Shown here piece by piece: positions 1 through 11,061 of a DNA stretch of 64,000 nucleotides. The position numbers and the translations under genes are program-made. The DNA is from Posidonia oceanica (taxonomy: Eukaryota > Streptophyta > Magnoliopsida > Alismatales > Posidoniaceae). The notes beneath the pieces are model-generated. The model was not told the DNA's origin. It saw only the letters and a program-made list of their open reading frames with translations, and did no database searches. The DNA lies in the NCBI GenBank assembly GCA_037176725.1, contig JAZBRS010000029.1, forward strand, positions 41,736,001 to 41,800,000. The letters are read 5' to 3'. Every line of letters begins with the position of its first letter. Position 1 is the first letter of the stretch.

Positions 1-339
1 ACCTGAGCTTTGACCAGGATTTAGTCGGGGACCTTATTTCTATCCGAGTCGGAGACCCATACACCCCTGTGAGAGTCCAGAGTAGACAGCCTACTAGGAC
101 ACACTAGATTGGTGAGAGAGCGCATAAAGCTTTCATCTGCATGTGTGCCATTCATGCCACTATAATAACGTCTGCATTCGTCTTTTCCTTTCTAGGTTTT
201 AACACCTGTTTTGTTGTGTCGTGTTTGCCCACAGGTCAGTGAGTGAGTTCCTTAGCCGAAGCTCAAGTTGTTCCTTCGCTGACACCCCTGTTGCAACACT
301 CTTCTCGACCGTCTTTTCCCGAGTTACTCATTGTTTCCG
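1..339 (+). other. 5' leader remnant of the oldest Tat-like element
   Basis: This stretch precedes a gag start on the plus strand and resembles, in reverse complement, the leader of element 1 around 23370-23660: both carry a segment on tracts of commas-free wording such as 'ctagtgtgtcctagtaag' or its complement near 100-115. No coding frame is convincing. There is a pyrimidine-rich tract followed by AG near 185-196, which could be a splice acceptor, but I cannot show that it is used. It is the left edge of an element whose 5' LTR lies outside the window. Confidence 0.5.
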
Positions 340-561
340 ATGATAGCTCATCGTAGGCTTCATCCTCCTGTTTACTACCGCAATCCTATTCATAATCGCT
401 CACGATCAGCCATGGCCCAACGCGTCAGTGAGCCTCTGCCTTCTACTGCTTTGGAGGAGATCCCAATCTCAGCCCCTCCATCTCTCACTTTGACCTCTAC
501 TTTTCCCCCTTAGGCCCATGCTTTCCAATTTCAGGTGCATAGGGATCCCCTGGCTACCCTC
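340..561 (+). pseudogene. gag N-terminal fragment, oldest Tat-like element
   Basis: A plus-strand frame opens with ATG at 340 and encodes a peptide containing SRSAMAQRVSEPL. This closely parallels the start of the element 1 Gag (SRSAMAQYVSEPL, minus strand, around 23290), including a following proline-rich ISAPPS segment. The frame meets a stop near 511 and is then interrupted at 562 by a solo LTR. The reading resumes at 31673. Gag would form the virus-like particle; this copy is dead. The match to element 1 Gag on both sides of the insertion is direct sequence evidence. Confidence 0.75.
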
Positions 562-782
562 TGTAGACACCCCATTCTGACAGCCCGGAAGTTGGCTGTT
601 TCCTCCTGTAGGCTCGTGTGGACTCTGGATTGGCACTCCTCTTTTCTACCTCTTTTCAAACCCAAAACCTAGCTCAAAACCTCACCTAAATCCCAAGCCA
701 AAACCTCAAGCCGTTTTACACCTTTTTTTTCCACTTCTAGGCCCAAACCTAAGCCCATTTGCAGCTTATGCCACCTGAGTGT

Positions 783-898
783 GTTGGACGCTGGAATAGG
801 CAACGTCCAATGTTGGACGCGGCCTGTGCTAGCGTCCAACGTTGGACGTGCTCTAGTCTGGCGTCCAATGTTGGACGCGCTCTGGTCTGGCGTCCAAC
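783..898. repeat. Inverted-arm module cluster, four units
   Basis: Four contiguous 29-bp units at 783, 812, 841 and 870. Each is a 9-bp arm GTTGGACGC, an 11-bp spacer of varying sequence, and the complementary arm GCGTCCAAC, with one or two mismatches in some arms. Where units meet, the two arms form the 18-bp palindrome GCGTCCAACGTTGGACGC or a near copy. Confidence 0.9.
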
Positions 899-1591
899 AA
901 CTCGAGTGCAGCAGTGACAGCTCCGCCCCCTTCGGCTCACCGCCCGTCCACTCCACTGCCGCCTCACACTTACTACCTGTCCCTTCCTCCACTCCACACC
1001 ATCCACTACCTTCCAAGCTTGAGTTACTACCTATCTCTCTTCTATTTCAGCCGAAATCCAGCTCTCCTTGCCCTCACTGACCCCTGCCGCCCCTGTCAGC
1101 CGCCATCGGCCTCCTTGCCGCCGACTGACATGCCCACACCCCTCCTGCCATTCCTCGTGGCCTTCCCACACCCAGAGCACCTGCCATTCACCTGCAATTC
1201 TCGCCCAAGCCGCTGCAATTGGCAACAGAACGCATGCAACCCATTGAGCAAAACCAGCACCAACCACCCATCTTCCTCAACGCACACACAGCAGCACACC
1301 CCTCTTCGGCCCCAATTCTCCACCTCTAGAGAGAAACCAAAGATCCCTCTCCATCCCAGACCCTTAGCCAACCTCTCCCGTGCCTCCAGTAGCCCGCACG
1401 AGCTCGCCGGAGTTGGCTAGTCGTCCACTTTTGCAGCGCCGACAAGGGAGGTTGACAGGTCGTTCCAGGCTGCGACAAGGTAAGATTTCTATCCTCGTAG
1501 GTCATGCATGCTAGTGTGTACGTCCCCATGCAACCTTGCATTTTTCTGAATCCTTTTGGCCATGATTCATGGCCGGAATGGAGTTTAGTGT

Positions 1592-1648
1592 GTTGGACGC
1601 ACTAGCTGGTGCATCCAACGTTGGACGCGGCATAGGCCAACGTCCAAC
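1592..1648. repeat. Inverted-arm module cluster, two units
   Basis: Two contiguous units with arms GTTGGACGC and GCATCCAAC or ACGTCCAAC. The first spacer is 10 bp and the second is 11 bp. Spacer sequences are unrelated to those of the other clusters. Confidence 0.85.
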
Positions 1649-1829
1649 AGCCCCTCTTGCTCAGCTTTTGTTCAGATGCGTTTCATGCTTTGTTATTGCT
1701 TGTTTTTCCGTAGATCTATGCTATTTGCCTCCTTTTAGCTCTCTCTGATGTTATACCATGCTTATCAATTTGTTCCATGCATGTTTGATTGCTTTTTGCA
1801 TGCTTAGTATCAGTCTGCCTTCTGCCTTT

Positions 1830-1887
1830 GTTGGACGCTAGGATGAGCCGCGTCCAACGTTGGACGCTGGTTCATCTAGCGTCCAAC
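1830..1887. repeat. Inverted-arm module cluster, two perfect units
   Basis: Two perfect 29-bp units (1830-1858 and 1859-1887). All four arms match GTTGGACGC or GCGTCCAAC exactly, with 11-bp spacers. Confidence 0.9.
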
Positions 1888-2220
1888 ACCCCTGCTTGCT
1901 TTACTTTGCTGCCATGCCTACTCCATGCATATTTTGGTTATTATTTTGTGAGCTATGCCTGCTTAGAGATGCCTAGCCCCTAAGGCAACCATGCTTAGGT
2001 TTGCTAGAATTTCTTCAAGCCATCTATGTCCTTTTGCAAGTTCAAAGCCTATTCTTTCATGCATGCTTCCTCTTTATCTTTCTCTCTTGGTTTAAATGCT
2101 TGCCATGCTTGCTGTGGATGTCTATTTCTGTTATAACATGCCTTTAAAGTATTTGCATGCATCTAGGTGGGGTAGAGCTGAGCTCCCCCTTTAGAACAAG
2201 TAAGTCTGTTGGTCTGGGTC

Positions 2221-2278
2221 GTTGGACGCCAGAGCTCTCAGTGCCCTACGTTGGACGCTGCTGGCTCTAGCGTCCAAC
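2221..2278. repeat. Inverted-arm module cluster, two units
   Basis: Two contiguous 29-bp units. The right arm of the first is degraded (GTGCCCTAC) but the 11-bp spacing is kept. Confidence 0.85.
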
Positions 2279-2449
2279 GTTCTGGCTTCTCATACATTTG
2301 ATTAATGCTTGCATACCTCTCTGATCTTGCTTATTTACTTGCTTCCTGTGTTCTTGTGCATGTTTAGCTTCAGTAGCATCTGTTCTTTTATTTTAGTTAA
2401 TTTATTTGCTTGTTTGTGCATGTTTTTTGTGTGTTGTGCCTCCCAGAGC

Positions 2450-2507
2450 GTTGTACGCTGCTGGTGTTGGCGTCCAATGTTGGACGCTGACCTAGCTCGC
2501 GTCCAAC
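2450..2507. repeat. Inverted-arm module cluster, two units
   Basis: Two contiguous 29-bp units, the first with left arm GTTGTACGC, the second with perfect arms, both with 11-bp spacers. Confidence 0.88.
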
Positions 2508-2680
2508 TCCCTAGTTGTGCCTCTGGACTGGCACTCAGCACAAGTAAGGTCTGATTTATTTTGTTTTGCCTCCCATGCTTGCTTGCTTGATCCATGCTCA
2601 AGTCCAGCAACCCAAGTGCATGATCCCAACTCTCCTCTATCACTTGTATGCATCTTTTCTCCTCTCTGCCTTTTGTTCAT

Positions 2681-2722
2681 GTTGGACGCCAACCTCTCTG
2701 GCATTCAACGTTGGACGCCTAG
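2681..2722. repeat. Inverted-arm module cluster split by element 1
   Basis: One complete 29-bp unit (2681-2709) is followed by the left arm of a second at 2710-2718. The second unit is cut in its spacer by element 1. Its right arm GCGTCCAAC is at 30549-30557. Removing element 1 and one copy of the 5-bp TSD restores a perfect 9+11+9 unit, which independently confirms the insertion boundaries. Confidence 0.88.
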
Positions 2723-5700
2723 TGTAGCGATCCCGATCGGAATCAGGCTCGCTATTTAGCGGCGATTGGATCCGAGGAAGAGGCTCGACTCGAAAACGCT
2801 TAAAATCGAGGAGAAAAAAGAAAGATAAGACAAATCAGAGTCGCCACCATGTCTATTAACGGGAGACAAGGAAAACCGGGGGAATGTGTGAATTAACACG
2901 CAAAACCAAGCAAGGAATGCAAAGCAAAGCAATGCAAAGGAAACAAATGCAAATTCATGCAAATGAGATGACTCTAGCCTAGGATAAGGGCAGTACGGTC
3001 ATTGCGGGCCAAAAGACAGGGCAAGGACTCCTGTTACGTGCGGGGAAGGTGTTAGGCACCCCCGACACGCCCGAGAATCGGTCTTTCTAGGCTTACGCTC
3101 GCATACGCAGGGAAATGCAGGATTGAATGCCTATGTGCCTATGAATGCCTAAATGAATGCTCAAGGTGTGCTCTAAGTGGAGAAATGCAGGGCAAGGAAG
3201 TAAACGTGCTGTCTAAGTGCTCAGCTACGCTGTCTGTGTTCTGAACCGGGCGAAACCTGGCTCGTGAGAAGTCCAGGCAGTAAGCATCACAGCCCTATAT
3301 GCAAATGCAAGCGAAAAAGCAAAACAACAGCGAAACCATGCAATGCGATCGACATGCAAGAGAAAACAGCGTAAAGCACGCAAAACGGTGCAAAGGGACA
3401 AGGTCGACACGCAAAACGGGCGAGAAAGCAAGGTGGCACGCAAATCGGTGTAAAAGGCGATGACGGGCACGCAAAACTGTACCAAAAACAGGGCGAGCGC
3501 TCAAAACGAAGCGAAAGACAAAGCAGGCACGCGAAACGATGCCAGAACGAGAGCGGGCACGCAAAACGGTGCCAAAAACTGCTAGATAAAACCTCAGAAA
3601 AGCTGTGCGAATGCAAATGCAAGGAAAAGATTAGAAGCAGTAAAAGGAGAAGCAGAACAACGCATGTGTGAGAACAGGCGCTGTTCGGGGCCACACAGAG
3701 TAGGTGTGAAGACCTACAAAGGGGAGAGTGAGCAAACGGGGGGGATAACCACCTCTTTTGCAACCATTTCCCACTAAACCGTTCCACGGTGTGTCTCGCA
3801 TGCTGCCCAAAGCTCGCGATGCGATCGGATCGTGGAAAAGGGGGAAGAAAGTCACATTAAGTGGTGAATCCAGGGAAAACACAACACAAAGTCCACAAAG
3901 GGAATGCGAAGCAGGGATCTGAGTTGATAGACAAGAAGAAGAGGTCCTATTCTACATGCTTAAAGAGACAGAAATCGAAAACGAGGAAAACTATGCAAAT
4001 GGCATGCAAATGAATGCAATGCAGGGGTTCAGGAAGACATACCTGGAAATCCGGGAGCCTGATCTGAGATCTGCTTGGTCCATGCTGAAGAGCGCTTTGC
4101 TGCGGTCACTTCGGCAGCTTACTTGAGAAGATCCAACAGCCGGATCGAAAGATATCGCAGCTTCAAGGCAGGAAGGCCAGAACAGGGGAGAAAAACAGAT
4201 CTAGGTGTTCAGGAGGTCCTAGGGGTGTGCAAAAGGTCCTCCCAAGTGAAGGGGAGCTAAAGGTGCTTAGTGTGTGCAAAGGGATGTTAAAATGCAAAGC
4301 TAAATGAATGCAGGATGCATGCAAGATGCAAGAAAAGACAAGAGGGGAATTTTTTAAAAAAGAGGTTCAAATGCCATTTTTGAAAAGAGAAGAGGGCTAA
4401 ATGCAATTTTTCAAAAAGGATGGGGCCCACAGGAGAGAGTTTTGAAAACAGGAGAGGGCAGAGGGTTGTTTTGCAAAAGATTGGGTTCAGAAAACTGCTT
4501 TGAAAAGAGGGCATGCGTTGGAAGAAGTTTTGAAAACAAATGGAAATCAGAGGGTAATTTTGGAAAAAACTAGGGTCTAAAGTGCAAATTTTCCAGAAAA
4601 CAGGGTTCTGGGGAGTCTGGGAATGCAAGTGGAGGGTCTATATGCAATTTTGTAAGCATAGGAGCTAAGATGCAACTTTAGGGGCAAAACAGTCTTTTTA
4701 CATGATTTTTAAAGGATGCAAGGACCTATGTGTAATTTTTGAATCATGCAGGGTCAAAAATGCAATTTAGTATGCAAAATATGCACTGGAAACACAGACT
4801 GTGGACTGACATGCAATTTTCACAATATGCAGGGTTGAAAATGCAATGCAATAAGCTAAATATGCATGCAGAAGACTACTGTGCATTTAAAAAGGACCTA
4901 TATGCAAAAATGAAAAAACAGAGGGACAAATGTGCAATGCAACAAGCAAAAATTAAAAATAAAACCTAAGTTCTACAGTGCAGAGGATTAAGATGCAAAA
5001 ACAGAAAACAAGGGGGGCCCAGAATGCAATATGATATGGTAAACTTGATGCATTTAAATTAAATAATCTACTGCAGGACCTACATGCAGAAAATGAAAAC
5101 AGGAGGGCTAAAGCATAAAAATTTATAACTAGAAAGCACAGTAAATGGATCAGCATGCAAATAAGAAAAAACATAAATATTTCATGCAATTTAATATGGT
5201 TTCAGTTCAAAAATCAGCAGATTAAAACAAATAAAGGACTGGAATGCAAAATAATAAAAACTCAGACCAGAAATGCAATATTTGCAAGAAAACTAAGGTA
5301 ACTGAAAAATAAGCAAACAGTGCAGAGGCCGGCGGCCATGGACACTGTAGCAGCAAGCTGCCAGCGTCCATGAACGCCGACACAGGGTTGCTGGAGGAGC
5401 GCAGACCGGCGGGGGAGCATCTCCAGGTCTTGACGGAGGTCGGTCGACATTCGGCGGAGCTCGACGCGGGCTGGAGCGAGCCGGAGAAGCCACCAGAGGT
5501 CTGCAGCGCTTCAGAAGAACATTCCGGGCGATCGGCGCGACGACGCGGCGATCTGAAGACTGGAGCGTGCTCCTGAGTCTCGTGCGGACCGGAGGGTGCT
5601 GCTGGAAGGCCGTTCTGCTGACCGGAGCGGGGGAACGCGCAGAGAGTCTCGCCGGAGAAGACGACTCTGGCCAGAGCTGATCCGGCCCAGGAGCGAAGGA

Positions 5701-8624
5701 AAGCCTACTCTAAGGGGGGGAAAAGCAAGAGGGGAAGAATACAATGCTAAGGGAGTGAGAATATACCTGTTTCCGTGGCTGGGATGTCCTCCCGACGCAG
5801 GTGGTTTCAGAGGTCGCCGATGGAGCTCGTCCGGTCGCTGTGGGCGCTGTCTACTGCTCGCGAGGATTGGGATCGCCTCAGAGCGACCCTCCGGAGCTTC
5901 CTGGATGGTTGGACGGCTGCTGCGAAGACCAAAGGAAGATCCGGCTGATCGTGGGTTCATAGAGGTAGCCGGAGGTCGGGGGGACTGTCCGTTGCTCCTC
6001 AGGCTGGACGGGGGCTTCTGGAAGATTGCTGGAGGTCTGGGGATTGATTCTGGGCAGTTGAATTGATTTTCTGGAGGCTGTGGGAAGAGTTTGCAGGTCG
6101 GCCGGATTTCTGATCAGTGGGTGATGCAGGTGTTTGTTGTGGAGTTTAGGGTCTGTGGTGAGGGAGAGGGCTGAAGATCAGGTGGCCTGGAAAGGTGGAG
6201 TGCAGGTGAGTGCTTGGGTGTAGTTTGGAAGGATGCTGTGAGTTTTGGAGGAGGGAATTGCGGAGGGAGTTAGGTTGGGTTCGGTTGGCTTTTCAGGTGG
6301 ATTTCTGGGGTGGTTTCAGTGGTGGAATGGCCGTGGGATGGTGAAGGATGAAGGCTGGTTGCTGGGTGGATTTGGGGGAGCAATTTGGAGAAGTATGAAG
6401 GCTGGGAAAGGTTTTGGTTTACTGGAAAATGAAGTGGTCGGTTGGCTGCGGATTTCTGAATGGGAATGGGTGGCGATTGCTGAAGGGAGGCTGGGGAATT
6501 GGGGTCTCTCTCCGGGATGCCAAGATGAACGCTCAGACCACTCTCTCTGGCCACTCTCTCTTCTGGAAATGGAGGAGGCAGAGAAGAAGAGGGAGGAGTT
6601 GCAGGTGGAAGAAAAGAAGCGGAATGCTCTCTGGAATTACTCTCTGAGTCTGTTCTGGAATTGAAGGATGCTCTCTCTGGGTGAGGATTGTTGCTACTGA
6701 TGGAAACGGAGGAGGAGCGGCTTATATCCGGTGGTGGTCGGCTGCTGGCGCGCTGAAGATTTGAATTCAGCGGCGATTACTGCAGCGGAGAGGATGGTTG
6801 GCGACCGGCTCCGGAAAAGCTGCTCAGACAAAGGAGAGGCAGTGAGCTGCTGTAGGCGACATGACGGAAGGCTTCGAATTTAAAAGAGAAGGGAAGGCTG
6901 TAGCTGAAGGTTCGCAGGAGAAAAACGGTGGAAGGAAAACACAGAGGAGGTTGAGGAAGATGAAGGAGAGGCGTGGGTCGGACTGTGCTGCGGGCCGAAG
7001 AAAAAAAGAAAAAGAAATGAAGAAGAAAGGAAGAGACGGGCTGAATTGGGCCCAGCAAGGAAAAAGAAGAAAAGAAAAATGAGAAGAAAGAAAGAAAGAG
7101 AGGGAAAAGAAATGAAATAAAATTAGGAAAAATAGACTAAAAATAAATAAAAGAACTAGAAAGGTTGTGATGTAGATTAGGATTTTAATTAAATTTTTTA
7201 ATGGCCATTTTGGGTTGATTAATGTGTTTTGGGCTTGATTAGGGTTTTAGGGTTTTGGTTTTGCTTTTAATTGGTTTTCACTTGATTAAATGTTTGTTAA
7301 ACCTTGTTTTAAATTGTTTTAAAAATTGTATTTCCCTTGTTGGACACTTAGGATATTGATTAGGATTTTTTTAGAATTTATTTTTGTATTAACCAGGATT
7401 GGTTTTAGGTTTTTAAGTCTTAGTCTTCTTAGGGTTTTTTCTTTCTTAAGTCTTTTAAATTATGCTTTGATTTTTACTTGTTGATTTTTCTTGAAGTTTT
7501 TAGTTAGATTTTTCTGGTTTGATAGGGTGTTTTTAAATCTTTTAAGTGTGTTTTTCTTTTCCTTTTAATTAAGTTTTTTATGTTGTTCTTCTTATGTTTA
7601 TTAGGTTTAAGTCTTTTGCTTCTTTAATTACTTGTTTTAGTGTTTGATTTTTAATTCTTCTTTTTAGGGTTTGTTTTTTAATTCTTCTGATGGGGTTTTT
7701 ACTCTTGGTGGGTTTTGATTTCATTTTAGTTTTTTTCTTGATTTTTCAGTGTTTTCTTTTGATTTGTTTTGCATTTTTTAGCTTACATGCTTGGTTTTCT
7801 TTTTAGCTTGATTTAGTTAAGTTTGGGTTTTTAATTGCTTGTTTAATGTTTTTTAATTGTTTTTCTTAGGGTTCTGATTTGTTTCCTTTATGTTTTTTGG
7901 GGTTTTACAGATTTTTAGGGGTTTTTATGGATTTTTGCAAGAGAGGGAAAAGGAAAAGAGAAGGAGGAAAGAAATGGAAAAAAGAGGGAGATAAAAGGAA
8001 AAGAGATAGGTTGAAGGAAAAGGATTTTTTGAAAATTAGGGAAAGTGTTAAAAATAAAGTAAAAATAGGAATAAGATAGAGGAAGGATAGAAGCACAAAG
8101 AGGGTCCACAGCCAGACCAGAGAGGGAGCAAGAAGGGGATGAAAAGAGAGATGATAATCAGGAGAGAGAGAGGAGAGAGAAAATGATAATCCCGGAGAGA
8201 GAAAAGGATAATTTGAGTGAATGGAGGTCTTAAAGGTCTTGGAATGGGATGAAAATTGCTGAGTGGGTAGTCTAGGGTTTGAGGTGTTGGTTCTGAAGTT
8301 TTGGTTTGATTCTAAGAAGGTTTTGGAGGGGTTTTAAGGTGTAGAAAAAGGGGAGTTTTACCTAGGTTTTCTAGGGTTTTTGGGAATGGTCTAGGTTTGG
8401 AAATTTCTAGGTTCTTGGGTAGGCTTGTTAAGTGGGTGTTGGTGGGTTTTCCTATGGATTTTGGTCAGGTTTCGAGCTTGGGAAGAGGGGTAAAGGCTTA
8501 GTTCAAGTTTACTGGTTTTGAAGGGTAAAGTGGAGGGTTAGGGTTTGGTTTGGTTTGGGTTTGAGTCCAGCAATCACCAGGAGGGCTCCAAGTGGTCCAA
8601 GCCTGCCAAGATGGGGTGTCAACA
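2723..8624 (-). repeat. Element 1 3' LTR
   Basis: This is a near-identical copy of 24609-30536. On the minus strand it starts TGTTGACACCCCATC and ends GGGATCGCTACA (TG...CA). It includes a degenerate minisatellite of about 38 bp around GCACGCAAAACGGTGC (3330-3570), a stretch of diverged repeats around 'atgcaattttt' (4330-4960), a GC-rich block (5320-6070), and an AT-rich block (7100-7900). A 27-bp segment present in the other LTR near 25272 is missing here. Confidence 0.93.
6722..6727 (-). promoter_or_regulatory. Candidate LTR TATA box (3' LTR copy)
   Basis: On the minus strand the motif reads GGATATAAGCC just inside a GC-rich block. The same motif is at 28634-28639 in the 5' LTR, and a related ATATAATCC is at 50807 in the solo LTR of this family. 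If used, it gives a U3 of about 1.9 kb and an R-U5 of about 4 kb, an unusually long U5. Position and conservation are the only evidence. Confidence 0.4.
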
Positions 8625-8638
8625 GATGCCCCTCCCTG
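8625..8638 (-). other. Element 1 polypurine tract
   Basis: Read on the minus strand, AGGGAGGGGCATC lies directly before the TG of the 3' LTR. This is the expected place for plus-strand DNA priming. Element 2 has a very similar tract (AAGGAGGGGCAATC) before its 3' LTR at 60978. Confidence 0.75.
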
Positions 8639-9175
8639 AGCAAGGTCAAGCGGAGCGAGGCCGCTGCTCAGGGTTGACAAGACACCCCATCTGACCGGCG
8701 GGAGCAGTGATTTGCTATGGGCGTGAGCTACTTATTCGGCGGATGCACTGGAGATCGTAGCCCATTGCCGCAATGCAAAATGCAGGGTGCAGATGGATGA
8801 ATGCTAAGTGTGCAATGCGTGCTAATGCAAATGCAATGCAAGAGTTAGTACAAAAGTTAGCCAATTAGAAGAAAAATGCTGATGCTGTGCAAGTGAGGTC
8901 AATGATACTAAAGTAGTATGCAATGCTAGCTGAGAAGATGCAGAGATGATGCAAGAGAAAATGCTAAATGGACGCGATGTGGCGCAAAGGCCTGGCAGGA
9001 AAGCCAGACTTGCGCGACAAAGCAAGGGAAACACAGGGTGCAGCTCGTCCCAACCCGGGGAGCAAGCTAGCAGAAGAGAAAAGAGGGATGCGAGGGGAGA
9101 GAGGCCAACTCTCCTATCGCAAAAAAGGAGGTGCATGACTTTGCCTTCTTGGGGCAAGGTCATGCCAAAAAGGGT
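8639..9175 (-). other. Element 1 internal 3' region, no recognised feature
   Basis: Nothing coding is recognised. Short open frames here have no family resemblance. The stretch separates the polypurine tract from the structured repeat array. Confidence 0.4.
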
Positions 9176-10180
9176 GATAAGGTGACGGGCTTATCGTCCG
9201 GATAGTTTACGGTCCTATCAACCGGGAGTGATAGTTTAGGTTATCAGCCTAGAGTGATAGTTTAGGTTATCAGCCTGGAGTGATAGTTTAGGTTATCAGC
9301 CTAGAGTGATAGTTTAGGTTATCAGCCTGGAGCAGTTGTGAGTGATAGTTACTGGATATCAGCCGTATAACATGGTTGTGTGGGATAGTTTACAGTCCTA
9401 TCAACTGGCGGATAGTTTACAGACCTATCAACTGGAAGCCACAAACCATGAGTGATAGTTACTGGGTATCAGCCGTATAACGCAAATGCCGGATAGTTTA
9501 CAGTCCTATCAACTGGAGCGATAGTTTACAGACCTATCAACTGGCGGATAGTTTACAGTCCTATCAACTGGCGGATAGTTTACAGTCCTATCAACTGGAA
9601 ACGGCATTGCGAGGGACAGTTACTGGGTGTCAGCCGTATAACATGATTGCGCGTGATAGTTTAGGATATCAGCCTAACGATAGTTTACAGTCCTATCAAC
9701 TGGAACGATAGTTTACAGTCCTATCAACTGGCGGATAGTTTACAGGCCTATCAACTGGAACGCGCAATGATGAGGGATGGTTACTGGATATCAGCCGTAT
9801 AATGCAATTGCTGGTGATAGTTTAGGATATCAGCCTAACGATAGTTTACAGTCCTATCAACTGGTGGATAGTTTACAGACCTATCAACTGGCGGATAGTT
9901 TACAGACCTATCAACTGGAAACCGCAATTGCAAGGGACAGTTACTGGATGTCAGCCGTATAACACAACTGTGGGCCAACCATGGATCGGCCCAGATGATA
10001 GTTTAGGTTATCAGCCTGAGAGCAGATAGTTTAGGATATCAGCCTGAGAGCAGATAGTTTAGGATATCAGCCTGAGCAGATAGTTTAGGATATCAGCCTG
10101 AGCAAATAGTTTAGGATATCAGCCTGAGAGTGCTTGATTGTTGATAGTTTAGGATATCAGCCTGAGAGTGCTTGATTGTT
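9176..10180. repeat. Tandem array of hairpin-forming 24-29-bp units
   Basis: Dozens of units of three types are interleaved. Type A is GATAGTTTAGGATATCAGCC, type B is GATAGTTTACAGTCCTATC plus AACTGG, and type C is GATAGTTACTGGATATCAGCC plus GTATAAC. Each keeps a short inverted repeat (GATA/TATC, GATAG/CTATC). In some type C units both arms change together (GACA/TGTC at about 9616 and 9937). Groups of B units are enclosed by longer arms of completely different sequence in each group, yet nearly complementary: 9371-9380 with 9440-9450, 9482-9491 with 9602-9610, 9643-9653 with 9761-9771, 9804-9815 with 9921-9931. The array lies in the 3' untranslated region of element 1, where Tat-group elements are known to carry variable tandem repeats. 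Confidence 0.88.
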
Positions 10181-10880
10181 GATAAGAGGGGACGAGATCA
10201 TGATGAGAACTACTGCTAAATAGGGGGGTGAGATCATGATGAGAGTTACTGCTAAAGAGGGGATGAGATCATGATGAGAATTACTGCTAGAGAGGGGGTG
10301 AGATCATGATGAGAGTTATTGCTAAAGAGGGGATGAGATCATGATGAGAATTACTGCTAAAGAGGGGATGAGATCATGATGAGATGAAGAGGGGGATGAG
10401 GTAATGATGAGAAAGAGGGGGATGAGATAATGATGAGAGTTATTGCTAAAGAGGGGGGTGAGATCATGATGAGAATTACTGCTAAAGAGGGGATGAGATC
10501 ATGATGAGAATTACTGCTAAAGAGGGGGTGAGATCATGATGAGATAAAGAGGGGGATGAGGTAATGATGAGAAAGAGGGGGATGAGATAATGATGAGAAC
10601 TATTGCTAAAGAGGGGGTGAGATCATGATGAGAGTTATTGCTAAAGAGGGGGGTGAGATCATGATGAGAATTACTGCTAAAGAGGGGATGAGATCATGAT
10701 GAGAATTACTGCTAAAGAGGGGGTGAGATCATGATGAGATAAAGAGGGGGATGAGGTAATGATGGGAAAGAGGAGATGAGGTAATGATAAGAAAGAGGGG
10801 ATGAGGTAATGATGAGAATGATTGATTGATAAGATATCGGACTTATCGACCGACAAAGAGGGGATGAGGTAATGATGAGA
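10181..10880. repeat. Tandem repeat, about 35-38-bp GATGAGATCATGATGAGA unit
   Basis: About twenty imperfect copies of a unit running GAGGGGATGAGATCATGATGAGAATTACTGCTAAA, with shorter variants lacking the ACTGCTAAA end. The core ATCATGAT is a short palindrome. No coding capacity is credible. Confidence 0.85.
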
Positions 10881-11061
10881 AGAAATCATCCTATGACACC
10901 AGGAATATCATAGGAGAAAGAGGGGAAGAATGATACCAAGGGGCGATCAAAAGATGCCCCTGGTGTCAGGATGACACCAGAGGCTGGCCATCGCGTCCTT
11001 GGCATTGAAAGCAGAGGGTGATGACAAGATTGTCGTGCTTGTCAGACGAGTAGTTTGGGGT
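10828..11061. repeat. Cluster of single hairpins
   Basis: Four distinct inverted repeats follow one another: GATAAG/CTTATC near 10828-10847, an 8-bp stem TCCTATGA/TCATAGGA at 10889-10915, a 9-bp stem CTGGTGTCA/TGACACCAG with a 3-bp loop at 10960-10980, and GACAAG/CTTGTC near 11023-11043. The first and last keep the layout seen at 9176-9195 (GATAAG/CTTATC), with one arm base pair changed from T-A to C-G. Confidence 0.7.

Larger units (their letters stand above)
562..2722 (+). mobile_element. Solo LTR of a second Tat-like family, left part
   Basis: The LTR begins TGTAGACACCCCATTC at 562, which resembles the start of the element 1 LTR (TGTTGACACCCCATC). It is flanked on the left by CCCTC (557-561). 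It is interrupted at 2723 by element 1 and resumes at 30542, ending at 31667 in CTACA followed by CCCTC (31668-31672). The two parts total about 3.3 kb. No internal region is present, and gag of the host element continues on both sides, so this is a solo LTR left by LTR-LTR recombination. It carries at least seven clusters of the GTTGGACGC / GCGTCCAAC inverted-arm module. Confidence 0.85.

Noticed and set aside
783..2722. A CRISPR array, suggested by regular repeats with unique spacers of constant length
   Set aside because: The units are inverted 9-bp arms with an 11-bp spacer in a plant LTR, far too short, and no associated genes are present.
3225..3882. Several overlapping minus-strand frames with cysteine and phenylalanine-rich peptides in the LTR
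   Set aside because: They arise from the degenerate GCACGCAAAACGGTGC minisatellite, recur in all LTR copies, and show no coding signature.
5262..6066. GC-rich block of the LTR with open frames on both strands
   Set aside because: The frames on opposite strands reflect GC-rich composition; frame is not kept between the LTR copies and the solo LTR.
7220..7260. Interstitial telomere repeat (TTTAGGG-like)
   Set aside because: Only one or two imperfect copies occur within a generally T/G-rich stretch, and it recurs at 29135-29175 simply because it is part of the LTR.
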